A stretch of 32,538 nt of DNA from contig FTLJ01000717.1 in assembly GCA_900155495.1 (NCBI GenBank), positions 1-32,538 of the forward strand. Reading direction: 5' to 3'. Below the pieces are notes generated by a model, which was not told the DNA's origin, did not search any database, and saw only the letters and a list, made by a program, of their open reading frames with translations. Within the stretch, counting starts at the first letter, position 1, and every line of letters begins with the position of its first letter. Source of the stretch: Porogramme epimiltina (Eukaryota > Basidiomycota > Agaricomycetes > Polyporales > Polyporaceae). The translations under genes and the position numbers were made by a program. Below, in pieces: positions 23,134 to 32,538 of this stretch.

Positions 23134-26100
23134 ATGAGCCCTTTATCCGACCCCACCAGCTCGAGCGAGGCTCAGCCTCGTTCCGCGCGCCCGCCTCGTT
23201 CTCCCCGCGTGGCCGCCTCCGGCGCGCAGGCCGCAGACGACCTCAGGAAATCCATAGCCAGCACGGCCGCGGCCTCCAGCTCCTTCTCCCACCAGGACGC
23301 CGTCGCCCCCTCCCTCCTTCACCCTCCCTCCACTCCCTCCTCCTCCTCCGCCCCCGCCGCCGTCCCCGTCCCCTCCTCCTCCTCTCCGCCGATCCCCCCG
23401 CGATCGCCCCTCCGGCCCCCCGCGCGCCCCGTCGCCGCCGGCCCGCCCCCGTCCTCGTTCTCCGCACCCGCCCTAGCGACAGACGCCCTCGCCCTCGGGC
23501 CCGACGCAGCGATGCCGCTCCTCCACTCCCGGAGCTTCGGCTCGCTTTCGACCCTCCTCGACCCCCCGCCGGCAGTCCCCACACGGCGCCCGCGCACCCC
23601 TGACGGCGCCAGCTACAAGCCGCTCCCGCTCACGCCCCAGCCCTCCAGCCACAGCTCTTTGTCCTTCGCCGGTGAGCGCGAAGACGAGGACGACGCGACG
23701 CTGCTCGCCGCCGAGTCTGCCCCACGCAAGTCTGCCGCGCCCGCCATGTCCAAACGCCAGCACGCGCTCGCCGAGCTCCTCGACTCCGAGCGGGCGTACG
23801 CGTCCGACCTCGCGCTCGTCCGCAACGTCCACCTCCCGCTCGCCCTAGGTGCGTCCCCGTCCTTCCCCTCCCCGTCCCCGTCCTCCTGCCCCCGGCACCC
23901 CCTGCAACCACCGCTCAACCCCGGTGCTGCCGCTCCCGTTGCAGGCCAGCCGCTCCCGTTCGACGCCCTGCCCGCCTCGCCGCCCGGCTCCTCCGCGTCG
24001 TCCTCCCGCACTCTCTCCACCGCATCAGACTTCTCGGCCAACCTCGGCGGGCCGCCGCCCATGACCCCCGACGACGCCCGCATCATCTTCAACAACATCG
24101 CCGAGCTCGCGCAGTTCAGCGACGGGCTCGTCGACGACCTCGAATGCGCCATCGGAGCCTCTGCGGCCCCCGCGGCCGGAGGCGCCCCCGTGAATGCGGA
24201 TGATCGTGTAGGGGAGCTGTTTCTGGACGTCGTGAGTGTCCCCTCTTCCTCCTCTCGATCTCGGACTTGGACCTGGGCTTGGGGCGTGTGTGTGGGCGTA
24301 TGCGCTGGCCCAATCCCGACACGCGTGCCCCGGTGGTCACCTGCGAGTGCGCTCGCCCGTGCAACCACCCATCCACGCACGCGACGCACGCAGCCCCCCC
24401 AACCGGCCCCGTGGCGTCTGTCCGCGGGCGCGAGCGCTGCGTCGGGCTGTGGGTGGGGTGGAGGAACCCTGCCCGAGCCCCCGGCGGAGTTCGCGGTCCG
24501 CCGCAGCCCCTCCCTGCTCCGGTGCATCTCCGGGGCGCGGTCATTGTCCACAGGAGACGGTCAGATGCGGCGCTTCTCTGCCTTCGCCTTCGTGGGTGCG
24601 GCTGAGATGCATCGCGGGCGGTGCGGTGCACCCCGCCGCGCGATGCGGGCCCTGTCCTCGGCCTCAGCCACGCAACGCTGGGCCGGCCAGGTGAGGCTTC
24701 GCGGTCGCCCTCCCCGCGGAGCTTGTACGCAGCGCGCAGGCCGTTTCTCTCCGTTTAGGTTCCCGGGGCCGTGCCCGCGCCCATCCCCATCCCCACGCCC
24801 GTGCCCTACCTCCCGCGCCTGTGCCCGCGCCTGTGCCCGCGCCTGTGCCCGTGCCTATGCCCGTTGCCCGAGCTGACATGACGCCGCTCCCAGATCCAAA
24901 CGATGGAATCGCTCTACCTGCCCTACATCACGAAGCACGACGGCGCGATCGAGCACCTCAACGCCCTCCCCTCCACCCCCGCGCTCGCGACGTACCTCGC
25001 GCAGACGCGCGCGCTCGCCGCGAGCCTCTCGCACGCGTGGGACCTCCCCTCGTTCCTCATCAAGCCCGTCCAGCGCCTCCTCAAGTACCCCCTCCTCCTC
25101 CGCGCCATCATCGACGAGACGCCCGACAGGCACCCCGACAAGGACAACCTCAACGACGCGCTCGAGCGCCTCCAGCTCGTCGCCCGCGAGGTCAACGAGG
25201 GCCGCCGCCGCCGCGAGGTCGTCCGCGAAGTCCTTTCGGGCGCGCCCATCGGTGCCTCGGCCTCCCCGCAGAAAGGCGCTGACAGCAACGGCGGGGGCGG
25301 CAAGCCGCGCAAGAAGCCGCCACCCCTTGGCGCGGTGAGCATCGGCGTCGCCGCGTCCGTGAGCCTCGGGCGCGTGAAGAGCATCCGCGCGGCGGTCCTG
25401 CGCGCCAAGGAGGGCGCGGACGCGCACGCCGAGGCCGCGCGCGTGCGCGAGCACGGCGCGCGCCTCGGCGCGTACACGGACGCCGTGCGCCGCGTCGCGG
25501 CCGAGGCCGTCGCGTGGGCCGTCGCCGCGCGCGCGCTCCTCGCCGCGCTCGACGGCTGGGCGCGCGCGTTCGGGCGCGTGATCTGGATGGGCGAGGAGGG
25601 CGGCGGCGAGGGCCGCTCGGAGGCGTTCGACGCGTTCCTCGAGCTCGTCGGCGCGCGCCTCGCGCCCGTGTGCGACGCCGCGCGGGCCGGCGTCGAGGGC
25701 GGCGTGCTGCCCGCGCTGCAGGCGCTGCTCGACAGCGCCGCGGCGCCGCGCCGCCTGCTCGAGGCCCTCGACGCGCTCGAGCCGCTGCACTACAGCCTGC
25801 TGCACGTGAACGTGAGCAAGGCGCGCCCGGGCGCGCAGCTGCTCGAGGCGTCGCAGGCGTACGTCGCGCTGCGCGCGCAGCTCGACGCGGAGCTCCCGTT
25901 GTACACGCGCCTCTTCGAGCATGGCGTCGCAACGTGCGTAATGAAGCTGGCGGGCGTGCAGGGCGACTTTTTCGGCGCGCTGAGGCGGCACTGGGCGGAC
26001 CTCTGGGACGCGCTGCGCGTCGACGAGGAGGCGAACCAGGGCGCGGTCGAGACGCTCCGCGTGTGGTGGAGCCGCTTCGCCGAGGTCGAGGCGCAGCTCG

Positions 26101-27410
26101 CCGCGATGCGCATCGCGCACCCGCTCGAGAAGCGCGCGCCGCCCCCCGAGAGGCTCAAGCTGCGCCCGAACGGCGGCAAGCCGCGCACCAGCGACGCGGC
26201 GGACACTACGACTACGACGACGACGACGGGCGTCGCGGCGGTGACGTCGATGCTCGCGGCGCTCGAGCCGCTGAGCATCCCGCGCCCGCAGGCGAGCCCG
26301 TCGCAGGCGTCGTTCGCGACGTCGCCCGGGCCGTACAGCGGCAAGACGCGCAGCGTGCACTCGGTCGAGGACCGCGGCGGCGAGGGCGGCCGCGCGGCGC
26401 TCGCGGAGCGCAAGTCGCAGGAGAGCCTCCACTCGCGGCGCCCCGGCAAGCCGCGCCGCGCGTCATCGCGCGGGAACAGCATGGGCGGCGGCGGCGGCGC
26501 GCCCCTGGCCGTCGAGGAGGAGCAGCTCCCGGTGTACTCGTACGCTGGGGTGCCGACGCTCGCCGCGCTTAGCCCCGCCCGAGAGCGGGAATGGGAGAGG
26601 GAGAGGGAGCGGCCGCAGTACACGCGCACGGTGAGCATGCCGCTCGCGCCCACGGCGAGCGCGCCGTCGCTCGGGCGGTACCTCGACGCGCTCGACGACA
26701 GCCCGAACAGCAGCAACCCGAGCATCAACAGCGTCGCGGGCACGATCCAGCCCTACCCCGCTCACGCCCACCAACACCAGCACCAGCACCAGCATCAGCC
26801 CCAGCATCAGCCCCAGCAGCACCTCGACGACGGCGCGCGCGGCCGCCCCGCGCGCAAGCCGAGCTTCCGCCGCAGGCTCACGGAGAGCTTCCGGAACAGC
26901 GCGGCGGCGCCGGGCGCGGCGTCGACGGCGGACCTCGCGGCGCTCACGCGCCATCGCCGCTCGCCGTCGCTCCCCACGTACAGCGCGCAGCCCCACTTCC
27001 ACCCGCCCACCCCCGCCGCGCAGTCGCACTTCTACTCGCAATCGCAGCCGCAACCACAGTCACTGCAGCCGTCGCCGTCGCCCTCACCGAACAAGGCGAC
27101 GTTCGCGCCCGCGTCGGGCGGCGGCGGCGGGGGGCGGCGGCGGACGAGCGGGGGCCAGATCCCGCCGCTGTACGAGTGCCGGGTGATCCACGCGTGCGAG
27201 CCGCCGGCGGGCGTGCAGTACCGCGAGCTGGGCTTCTTCACGCTGCGCGTCGACGACGTGTACGAGATCCTGCAGGAGGCGGGCCACCCGTCGACGCACC
27301 GCGACCTGCCGCTGTACGTCGACGACGGCGAGGACTGCCTCCTGCTCGCGCGCAACGAGGCGGGCGACGTCGGCTGGATCCTCGCGAGCTTCCTCCTCCC
27401 GAAGGACTAG
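23134..27410 (+). CDS. Rho guanine-nucleotide exchange factor with DH, BAR and SH3 domains (Tuba-like)
   Basis: Exons 23134-23848, 23945-24231 and 24894-27410 give 1172 residues. Residues 1-200 are disordered and Ser/Pro-rich. The DH domain spans about 205-430: KRQHALAELLDSERAYASDL (helix 1), YLPYITKHDGAIEHLN, and the conserved FLIKPVQRLLKYPLLL. An all-helical segment from about 470 to 720 (RLGAYTDAVRRVAAEAVAW through FFGALRRHWADLWD) fits a BAR domain. A long low-complexity linker follows, with a His-Gln run near 958. An SH3-like domain (about 1094-1170) has YECRVIHACEP and DVGWILASFLLP. DH-BAR GEFs such as animal Tuba and fission yeast Gef1 activate Cdc42 at curved membranes for polarity and septation; that role is inferred. 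The ATG at 23134 is the first in frame. Confidence 0.88.
24232..24893 (+). other. Unusually long (662 nt) intron inside the DH domain
   Basis: GTGAGT follows LFLDV and GCTCCCAG precedes IQTMESLYLPYITKHDGAI, a junction matching the DH fold. All other introns in this gene and most in the window are 36-240 nt. The frame stays open through the intron until 24876, so retention would add about 215 residues and then stop before the rest of the DH domain. Confidence 0.75.
24812..24859 (+). repeat. 12 nt tandem repeat near an intron 3' end
   Basis: CCCGCGCCTGTG is repeated three times exactly (24812-24847), followed by CCCGTGCCTATG. It lies about 35 bases before the acceptor of the long Rho GEF intron and forms part of its pyrimidine-rich tract. 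Confidence 0.85.
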
Positions 27411-28364
27411 TTGGTTCGTTGGTTCGTTGGCCGTGCGCCGTGGGCTGCGTCCTGTTTCGCCCGTCTCTTTTCCAGGAAGTGCTGTTTCCGCCCCTGCTAC
27501 GGCTCCTGTTGTACAATGCTGTGTTCTTCGCCTACTTCTCTGTCCGGCTTCCCCCGTGGGCATTGGGCACCGCTCGCCCCCCACGGCCCTACACGTCTAT
27601 CCGCTGTGCATCCTGCCTTTCTGGGCCACACCCTCCTTCCATCTTCCTTCATCGGTCACCGTTAGAGGCTCCCTGTTCCTCGTTTCGTGGTGTACTCGAC
27701 GTTTTGATGGACCGGCTCTCTGCTTACAGTCCCTGATCCCTCCTTCTCTTTCCCCTTTGTGTTGTACTAGCATCTCTCGTCCCATCTGTCTCTTGATTAC
27801 CCCGCATCCAGCTACCTCTCTCTCTCTCTCCTCTCTCTTACTCTCTCGCGTTCCCCCTCGCACGCACGTAGTAGTAGCTAATGTCACAATGCATTCCTGG
27901 AACAAACACACTAAGCAGCATATATGTACAGCGAACCGCCGGCCAGCCGGACGGCCCGGAGCCGGTGCAATGTCCGAGCGGGACGGACACTACTACGGCT
28001 AGCGCCGCCGGCGTGTGCGAGCGGCGCGCGAAGCCAAGTAAAGTAAACGTCCGGCTAGAACGCGGGCCCATGAGGCGTAGGTACATAGATCGAGCATGAG
28101 AAACGAGAGAGCGAGAATGAGCGAGTGAGTGAGTGGAGGAGGGTAAGCACAGTCAGCAGGCGAGGCGAAACAGGGCGAGCAGAGCAGCAACACAGCAACC
28201 GATGTACAGATACAGCAGGAACCCATAAAACGATGACAACACACAGCAGCGTCCCAACAATAATCTTCCCCCCTGATAAGCGTGTCTCACTAAGAGGGGG
28301 CGAAGGGTCCGGGTGGGAGGTGGGGGGTTTCAGCCCATGGCTAGCGCACTAGCCCGACACTAGT
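27411..28364. other. Convergent 3' region, no gene
   Basis: This interval holds the 3' flanks of the Rho GEF (+) and the flavoenzyme (-). Right after the stop is a TTGGTTCGTTGG repeat. A CT microsatellite lies at 27815-27839, and a GAGTGAGT run at about 28118-28135. Open frames here give no protein-like sequence. Confidence 0.6.
27815..27839 (+). repeat. CT microsatellite
   Basis: A nearly pure CT dinucleotide run of about 25 bases lies in the 3' flank of the Rho GEF gene. Confidence 0.85.
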
Positions 28365-31300
28365 CTAGTTCTCCGCGCCGTCGCCGCCGTCGTCCCCGCC
28401 AAACTCGGACATCGGCGGCGACGGCGGCTCGTTGTAGAGCGGCGCGACGGGCGCGCCCGCGCGGTCGAGCGGCCAGAAGTTGTTCTTGAAGAAGCCGTCG
28501 GGGTCGTAGCGGCGCTTGAGCGCCGCGAGCCGCGCCCAGTTCTTGCCGTAGCAGGCCATCGTGCGCGACGGCGGCTCGTGCCGGCCGAGGAACTGTGCGA
28601 GAGCGAGCGCGCGTGCCGTGCCGCACGTCGCGACGGGGGGAACATCGGAACGGGGCGGTGGAAGGAGAAGCGGGGGGGAGGGAAGAAGAAATTGGCGTCA
28701 GACGTCGCACCGCGCGCAGGACAGAAGGGGGAGAAGATGCGCACCGTGGGGAAGGGCCCGCCCACGGCCACAGGGCTGATCGTGCGTTTCATCCACTGGG
28801 AGAGCGTCGGGCGGTCAGCGGGAAGCATGAGAGCCGGGAGTGGGAGCGAGGGGGGACGTACGTTCTCGGCGGTGGTGATGCACCGCGGGTCATCGATACC
28901 CATGTCCCACTGGTGGAGCGCGGCGACGGTCCACGTCGCCTCGCGCTGCTCCTTGGGCAGGCATGTGTCCTCGAAGTCGCCGATCGCGCCGCCCGCGAGC
29001 TCGAATATCCACGCTGGAGCGGCGAGCACAACCAATGGTGGCAGAAATGGTGTCCGAGTGTGCGTTGCGCGTTGTGCGTAGTTGTGAAAGTGTAGGGTGA
29101 TGAGCGGTGAGCGGATCGGCAGCAAACGACAGAAACAATGAGGGGAGAAAGGCCACGGATTTAGAGGGCGCGGACACTGACTCTGGGAGCGACACTCACT
29201 GCAGCCGATGGGCGTGTTCGAGAAGTCGAGCACGGTCTTGTTGATGACCTCGTCCGGGAGGGACGTGATGAGCGACGAGCGCAGGAACCACTGGCGGCCG
29301 ACTGCGGCGGGTCAGCCGGGCGTCCCGGAGGCGCGGACGAAAGAGACGAAAATGACAGAGAAGGCAGGGGCGGGGAGGGGGAGAGGGGAAGAGAGAAAGG
29401 CGACAGAAGAAGCGACGCGACGACGCACCCTTGCCGCGGAGGACCTGCGCGACGCTGTCCTGCTGCTTGAGGAAGCTCTTCTCGTTGACCTCGTTGAGCA
29501 GGCAGCGCTCGCCGTCCCAGCTCGAGATCGCCTGGAGGTACTCCATCCCGCGGTCGCGCGGCCCGACGTAGCACATCTGGATCACGACGAGCGAGTCCTT
29601 GTCCGCCGGGCCCGCGGTGAGCAGCACGTTCGCGTACAGCTCGCGCGGCGCGTTCTTGATGCAGTCCCGGAAGTGCTTGATCAGCGACGGCGCCGTCGCG
29701 CGGTGGAACCGGCTGGAGCCGCAGCCGAAGCCGAGGCGGAGGCCAAGGCAGGGAGGTAGAGGCGAGGTCGAGGGCGAGGGTGGGGACGGGGACGCGGCGC
29801 GTGCGGCGATGCATCGCGGGCGGGGCGGGGCGGGCGCGGGGTGTGTGTAAGAGGCGGCAATTTATCAGATAAGGTAGTCAATACGCACTATATGAGGTTC
29901 CCCGCGAAGACGACCGGGACGGGGAACGCGCGCGCCTTGTACCGCGTCGCGATCCCGAACGCGGGCCCCGCGCCGCGGACGGCCCACCACAGATCTGCAC
30001 GCACCAGAAGGCGTCAGCCCGACTTCCATCGCCGCACCCCTTCCCCTCCCCGCCCCCGGAGCCGAAGCTAGAGGAGGAATCGCACGCACCTGGGTCCGCG
30101 TCCCTATTCACGACCACGATCCGCCCGTCCGCGAGGACCATCTCGATCTCGACGACGTTGTCGACGCTGAGCCCGTGCATGCGGCTGATGAACCCGAACC
30201 CGGCGAGGAGCATGATGCCCGACCCGACGGGGTGCGCGGACATCGGCACGTGGTACGGCACCGCGCCCGGCGCGCGCGCGCCCGACACCGCGTCGACGCC
30301 CTCGAGCGCGTGCGCCGCCGTGTGCGCGTCGATGTCGCGCTGCCGCATCCCCGCGCCGAACGTCACGTACGCGTGCGCGTGCACCGGCCGCGCGTGCGAG
30401 AGCGCGCCCGACCCCGCGGCGGACGCGGCGGGGGGCGCGGGGGCCACGAAGGGGGGCATGAAGGGGACCCCGCTCCCACCGCCATCGCCACTACCACCAC
30501 CACCACCCCAGCCGCCGCCACCGCCGCCGCCTTCAACCCCGCCACCCCGTCCAGCGAAGGGGCCGCGTAAGGCGTGCAGGAACGCGGGAGAAATGCCGGA
30601 GTGTGACGGCAGCGCGCCAGGGGGCGGCATGCCAGCCATCAGAGGCATCGGGAGCCCGAGCCCCGGCCCTCCGGTGGTCGACGCCCCGAACATGGACGCG
30701 GGGGGCGGGAAGGGGGGGAACGCGCCTAGGCCCTGCGCGCCGCTGAACCCGGTCGTCGGGTTCCACGCGACGACGCCCGACGACGCGTCGAGCGACGACG
30801 GCATGAAGTGCATCGGGACGGCCGCGACGCCGGACGACCCGCCCAGCTGCGCGGGGGGGAACTGGAGGGGCGGGGCCGCGCCCGGGAAGTGCGGGAACGG
30901 CTGGGGCGGGGCCGGATCGGTGGGCGGGGTGCTGACGTTGTCCGGGGGCGTGGTGGTCGCCGTGTCCGCTGCGGAGGACTGCCTGGAGAAGCCCGAGGCG
31001 CCACTGCCAGACGAGTCCGCAGACTCGCCCGACGTCTGGCGCGCGGACGCGGGGGGCGCTGGGGTTTGCTCGGCGCTGCTGGGGTCGTCAACGTCAATCG
31101 GCGGCGGCTGGGACGACGGTGGATCCGTCTCGGGCTGATCCTCGGGCTCCGGGGAGTGATGGCGGGGACGGTTCGTCGGGGGCTGGCGCGGTGTCTCTCC
31201 CGGGATGGCGGGGAGCGGGGGGCCTTGGAGGAAAGATGCAACCGCAGGGGAGGCGCCGTCGTACCGACGCATGTCTTGGGACAACCCTATGTCCGTCGGA

Positions 31301-31897
31301 GGGGGCGAAGGAGAACGGCGGCGCTTGGCGCTTCCTGTGGACCCCGGGGTCGAACCCGTGGCAGGTGGTTGCCCAGAAGAGGGGGCGCTGGGAGATGCGG
31401 CCGAGCTGGGGTCGGAAACATCTTGAGCCCGAGACTTCTGCCCGAGTTCGGGGACCGGTGCGACCTTGAGCGGCGTCCAGTCGATGCCTGAGTCGCCGGG
31501 TGTGGAAAGCGGGACCTCGAGCGCAATGTCGCGGATCATGCTCATGTCGATAAGCACATCGCCCGCTACTGCCCATCCGGGGATGCCATATCCGCCCGAG
31601 CGAATCGAGGGGCTGAGGTCATGCTTGCGGCAGAACTTGACGATAGCGCTGACATCGTGAGCGTCGAGCGGGGAGGCGAGAACGCGAATGCGAGGTTTGA
31701 GTTTGCCATTGAACGTTTTGGCGCGCTCTGCAAACCTAGGGGGGATTAAGTACCGGCGGATAAAAACGAAGCGAGGGAGGGACATACTCGGGGTGGTCGG
31801 GGAGACAGACTGGGCCCCTGATAAGAGCGGAGAGCTCGTCGACGAGGTGCTGGGGTAGCGGGGGAGCGGTGTACAAGGTAAGCTCGGGGGGTTGCAT
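28365..31897 (-). CDS. BBE-like FAD-dependent oxidoreductase with a large disordered insert, 8 exons
   Basis: Exons 31897-31788, 31735-30090, 29994-29889, 29712-29429, 29301-29200, 29013-28862, 28795-28745 and 28592-28365 keep phase and give 892 residues. The PCMH-type flavin domain starts with KPRIRVLASPLDAHDVSAIV and RSGGYGIPGWAVAGDVLIDM. It is interrupted at about residue 111 by some 380 Pro/Ser/Gly-rich residues and resumes with AYVTFGAGMRQRDIDAHT, AHPVGSGIMLLAGFGF and IEMVLADGRIVVVN. The substrate domain has DLWWAVRGAGPAFGIATRY, and the BBE tail has YDPDGFFKNNFWPL. The usual covalent FAD His (here Tyr86) and Cys (VGSGIM region) are both absent, so flavin is probably held non-covalently. 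There is no signal peptide. The start at 31897 is chosen because MQPPELTLYTAP joins DHPE to FAERAKTFNG across a clean intron. Substrate unknown. Confidence 0.9.
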
Positions 31898-32538
31898 ATG
31901 GGGCGCGGGGAGAAGCGGCTGATGTTATGAAATTGGGCCTAGAGGAATGAATCGGTGTGAGATTGTGGGCTATAAGAGGGAGAGGAAGTAAATGCACAGG
32001 GAGAAAAGGAGTCTGGTTGAGCGGACGGACGTGCAGCCAGACGGGTGGCGGTTAACGTCGGACGAACAACGGACGGGGGAGGTATGAGGACTGAAGGATA
32101 TGGCAGAAAGGCTCTCGCGTTGCCCATTTAAGAGGGGCGAGACGCGCACCGGGAGCTCGGTTTGTGTTTGATGAGGGCTGTCATGGAGCATGCTCCCGTA
32201 AGAGGAGTGGTGGTTTCTTAGCCGGACGGGAGACTAGGCTTCGCGGAGGGGAGAGAACGATTGCCGGAAAGAAGGCAGTGCAGAAGGAAGGCCACCAGGG
32301 ACAGGTGACGGGCATCTCGACGGAGAACATGGTAGAGATGCGCGAATGAAGAGGCGAAGACATTTGCGAAGACACTTGCGAGGGCTCACGCGGGGGCGCG
32401 CGCTAGGCGGCGCGGTGGGCGGCGGGGGGCTGTTCGCCGCCGTGTGGTCGGGCGCGGGAGCGGGCGGGGGGCACGACGGGTGGCGCGACGGCGCGGCAGA
32501 AGGCTCAGTGGGGGACGGATATGGGTGCGGGGTGGTGG
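31898..32538. other. Promoter side of the flavoenzyme gene; no gene seen
   Basis: A weak TATA-like CTTATAGC on the - strand at about 31970 lies some 75 bases before the start codon. The rest, up to the window edge, is purine-rich on the + strand and has no protein-like frame. Confidence 0.4.

Noticed and set aside
24855..26432. 525-codon minus-strand frame antisense to the Rho GEF
   Set aside because: Mirror frame of a high-GC coding exon; very Arg/Ala-rich and with no recognisable fold.
31736..31785. Start of the flavoenzyme at ATG 31785 (MSLPRFVFIRRY)
   Set aside because: This ATG lies inside a GTATGT..CCCTAG intron. The upstream exon MQPPELTLY joins in phase to give DHPEFAERAKTFNG, as in the family.

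Overview
The window is nuclear DNA from a filamentous basidiomycete, most likely an Agaricomycete and possibly Polyporales. It is GC-rich, genes lie close together on both strands, coding regions are cut by many 50-100 nt GT-AG introns, and the proteins are of fungal type (PMR1 Ca2+-ATPase, Rho GEF, C45 acyltransferase, FAD oxidoreductase with a long disordered insert). Gene models were built by joining reading frames at splice sites so that phase and protein sense both hold. None is confirmed by transcripts.

Layout: 1-2431 has no convincing gene. 2432-4723 (+) is a 13-exon multi-pass membrane protein with very small exons. 5364-7021 (-) is an ankyrin-like protein with a PPxY motif. 7022-9065 is lower in GC and holds one possible 64-residue gene (7512-7706, -) and the promoter of the next gene. 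9066-10037 (+) is a GH18 glycosidase without a signal peptide. 11031-12056 (+) looks like a dual-specificity phosphatase that has lost its catalytic residues. 12306-13175 (-) is a five-exon gene in which a short 'SxEELR' motif occurs three times, each copy cut by a phase-0 intron at the same codon boundary. A tRNA-Ile(AAU) lies at 13399-13472.

13761-17748 (+) is a complete PMR1-type Ca2+/Mn2+ P-type ATPase. 17997-19392 (+) is a penicillin acyltransferase-like (peptidase C45) enzyme. 19762-21780 (-) is a class III CoA-transferase with a likely mitochondrial presequence. 23134-27410 (+) is a DH-BAR-SH3 (Tuba-like) Rho GEF containing one 662 nt intron. 28365-31897 (-) is a BBE-like FAD oxidoreductase with about 380 disordered residues inserted in its flavin domain and without either covalent flavin-anchoring residue.

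The genes look like unrelated housekeeping and accessory neighbours. I see no biosynthetic cluster, intact transposon or CRISPR-like array. The most unusual item is the three-copy motif gene at 12306-13175; next are the insert-bearing flavoenzyme and the phosphatase-like protein.
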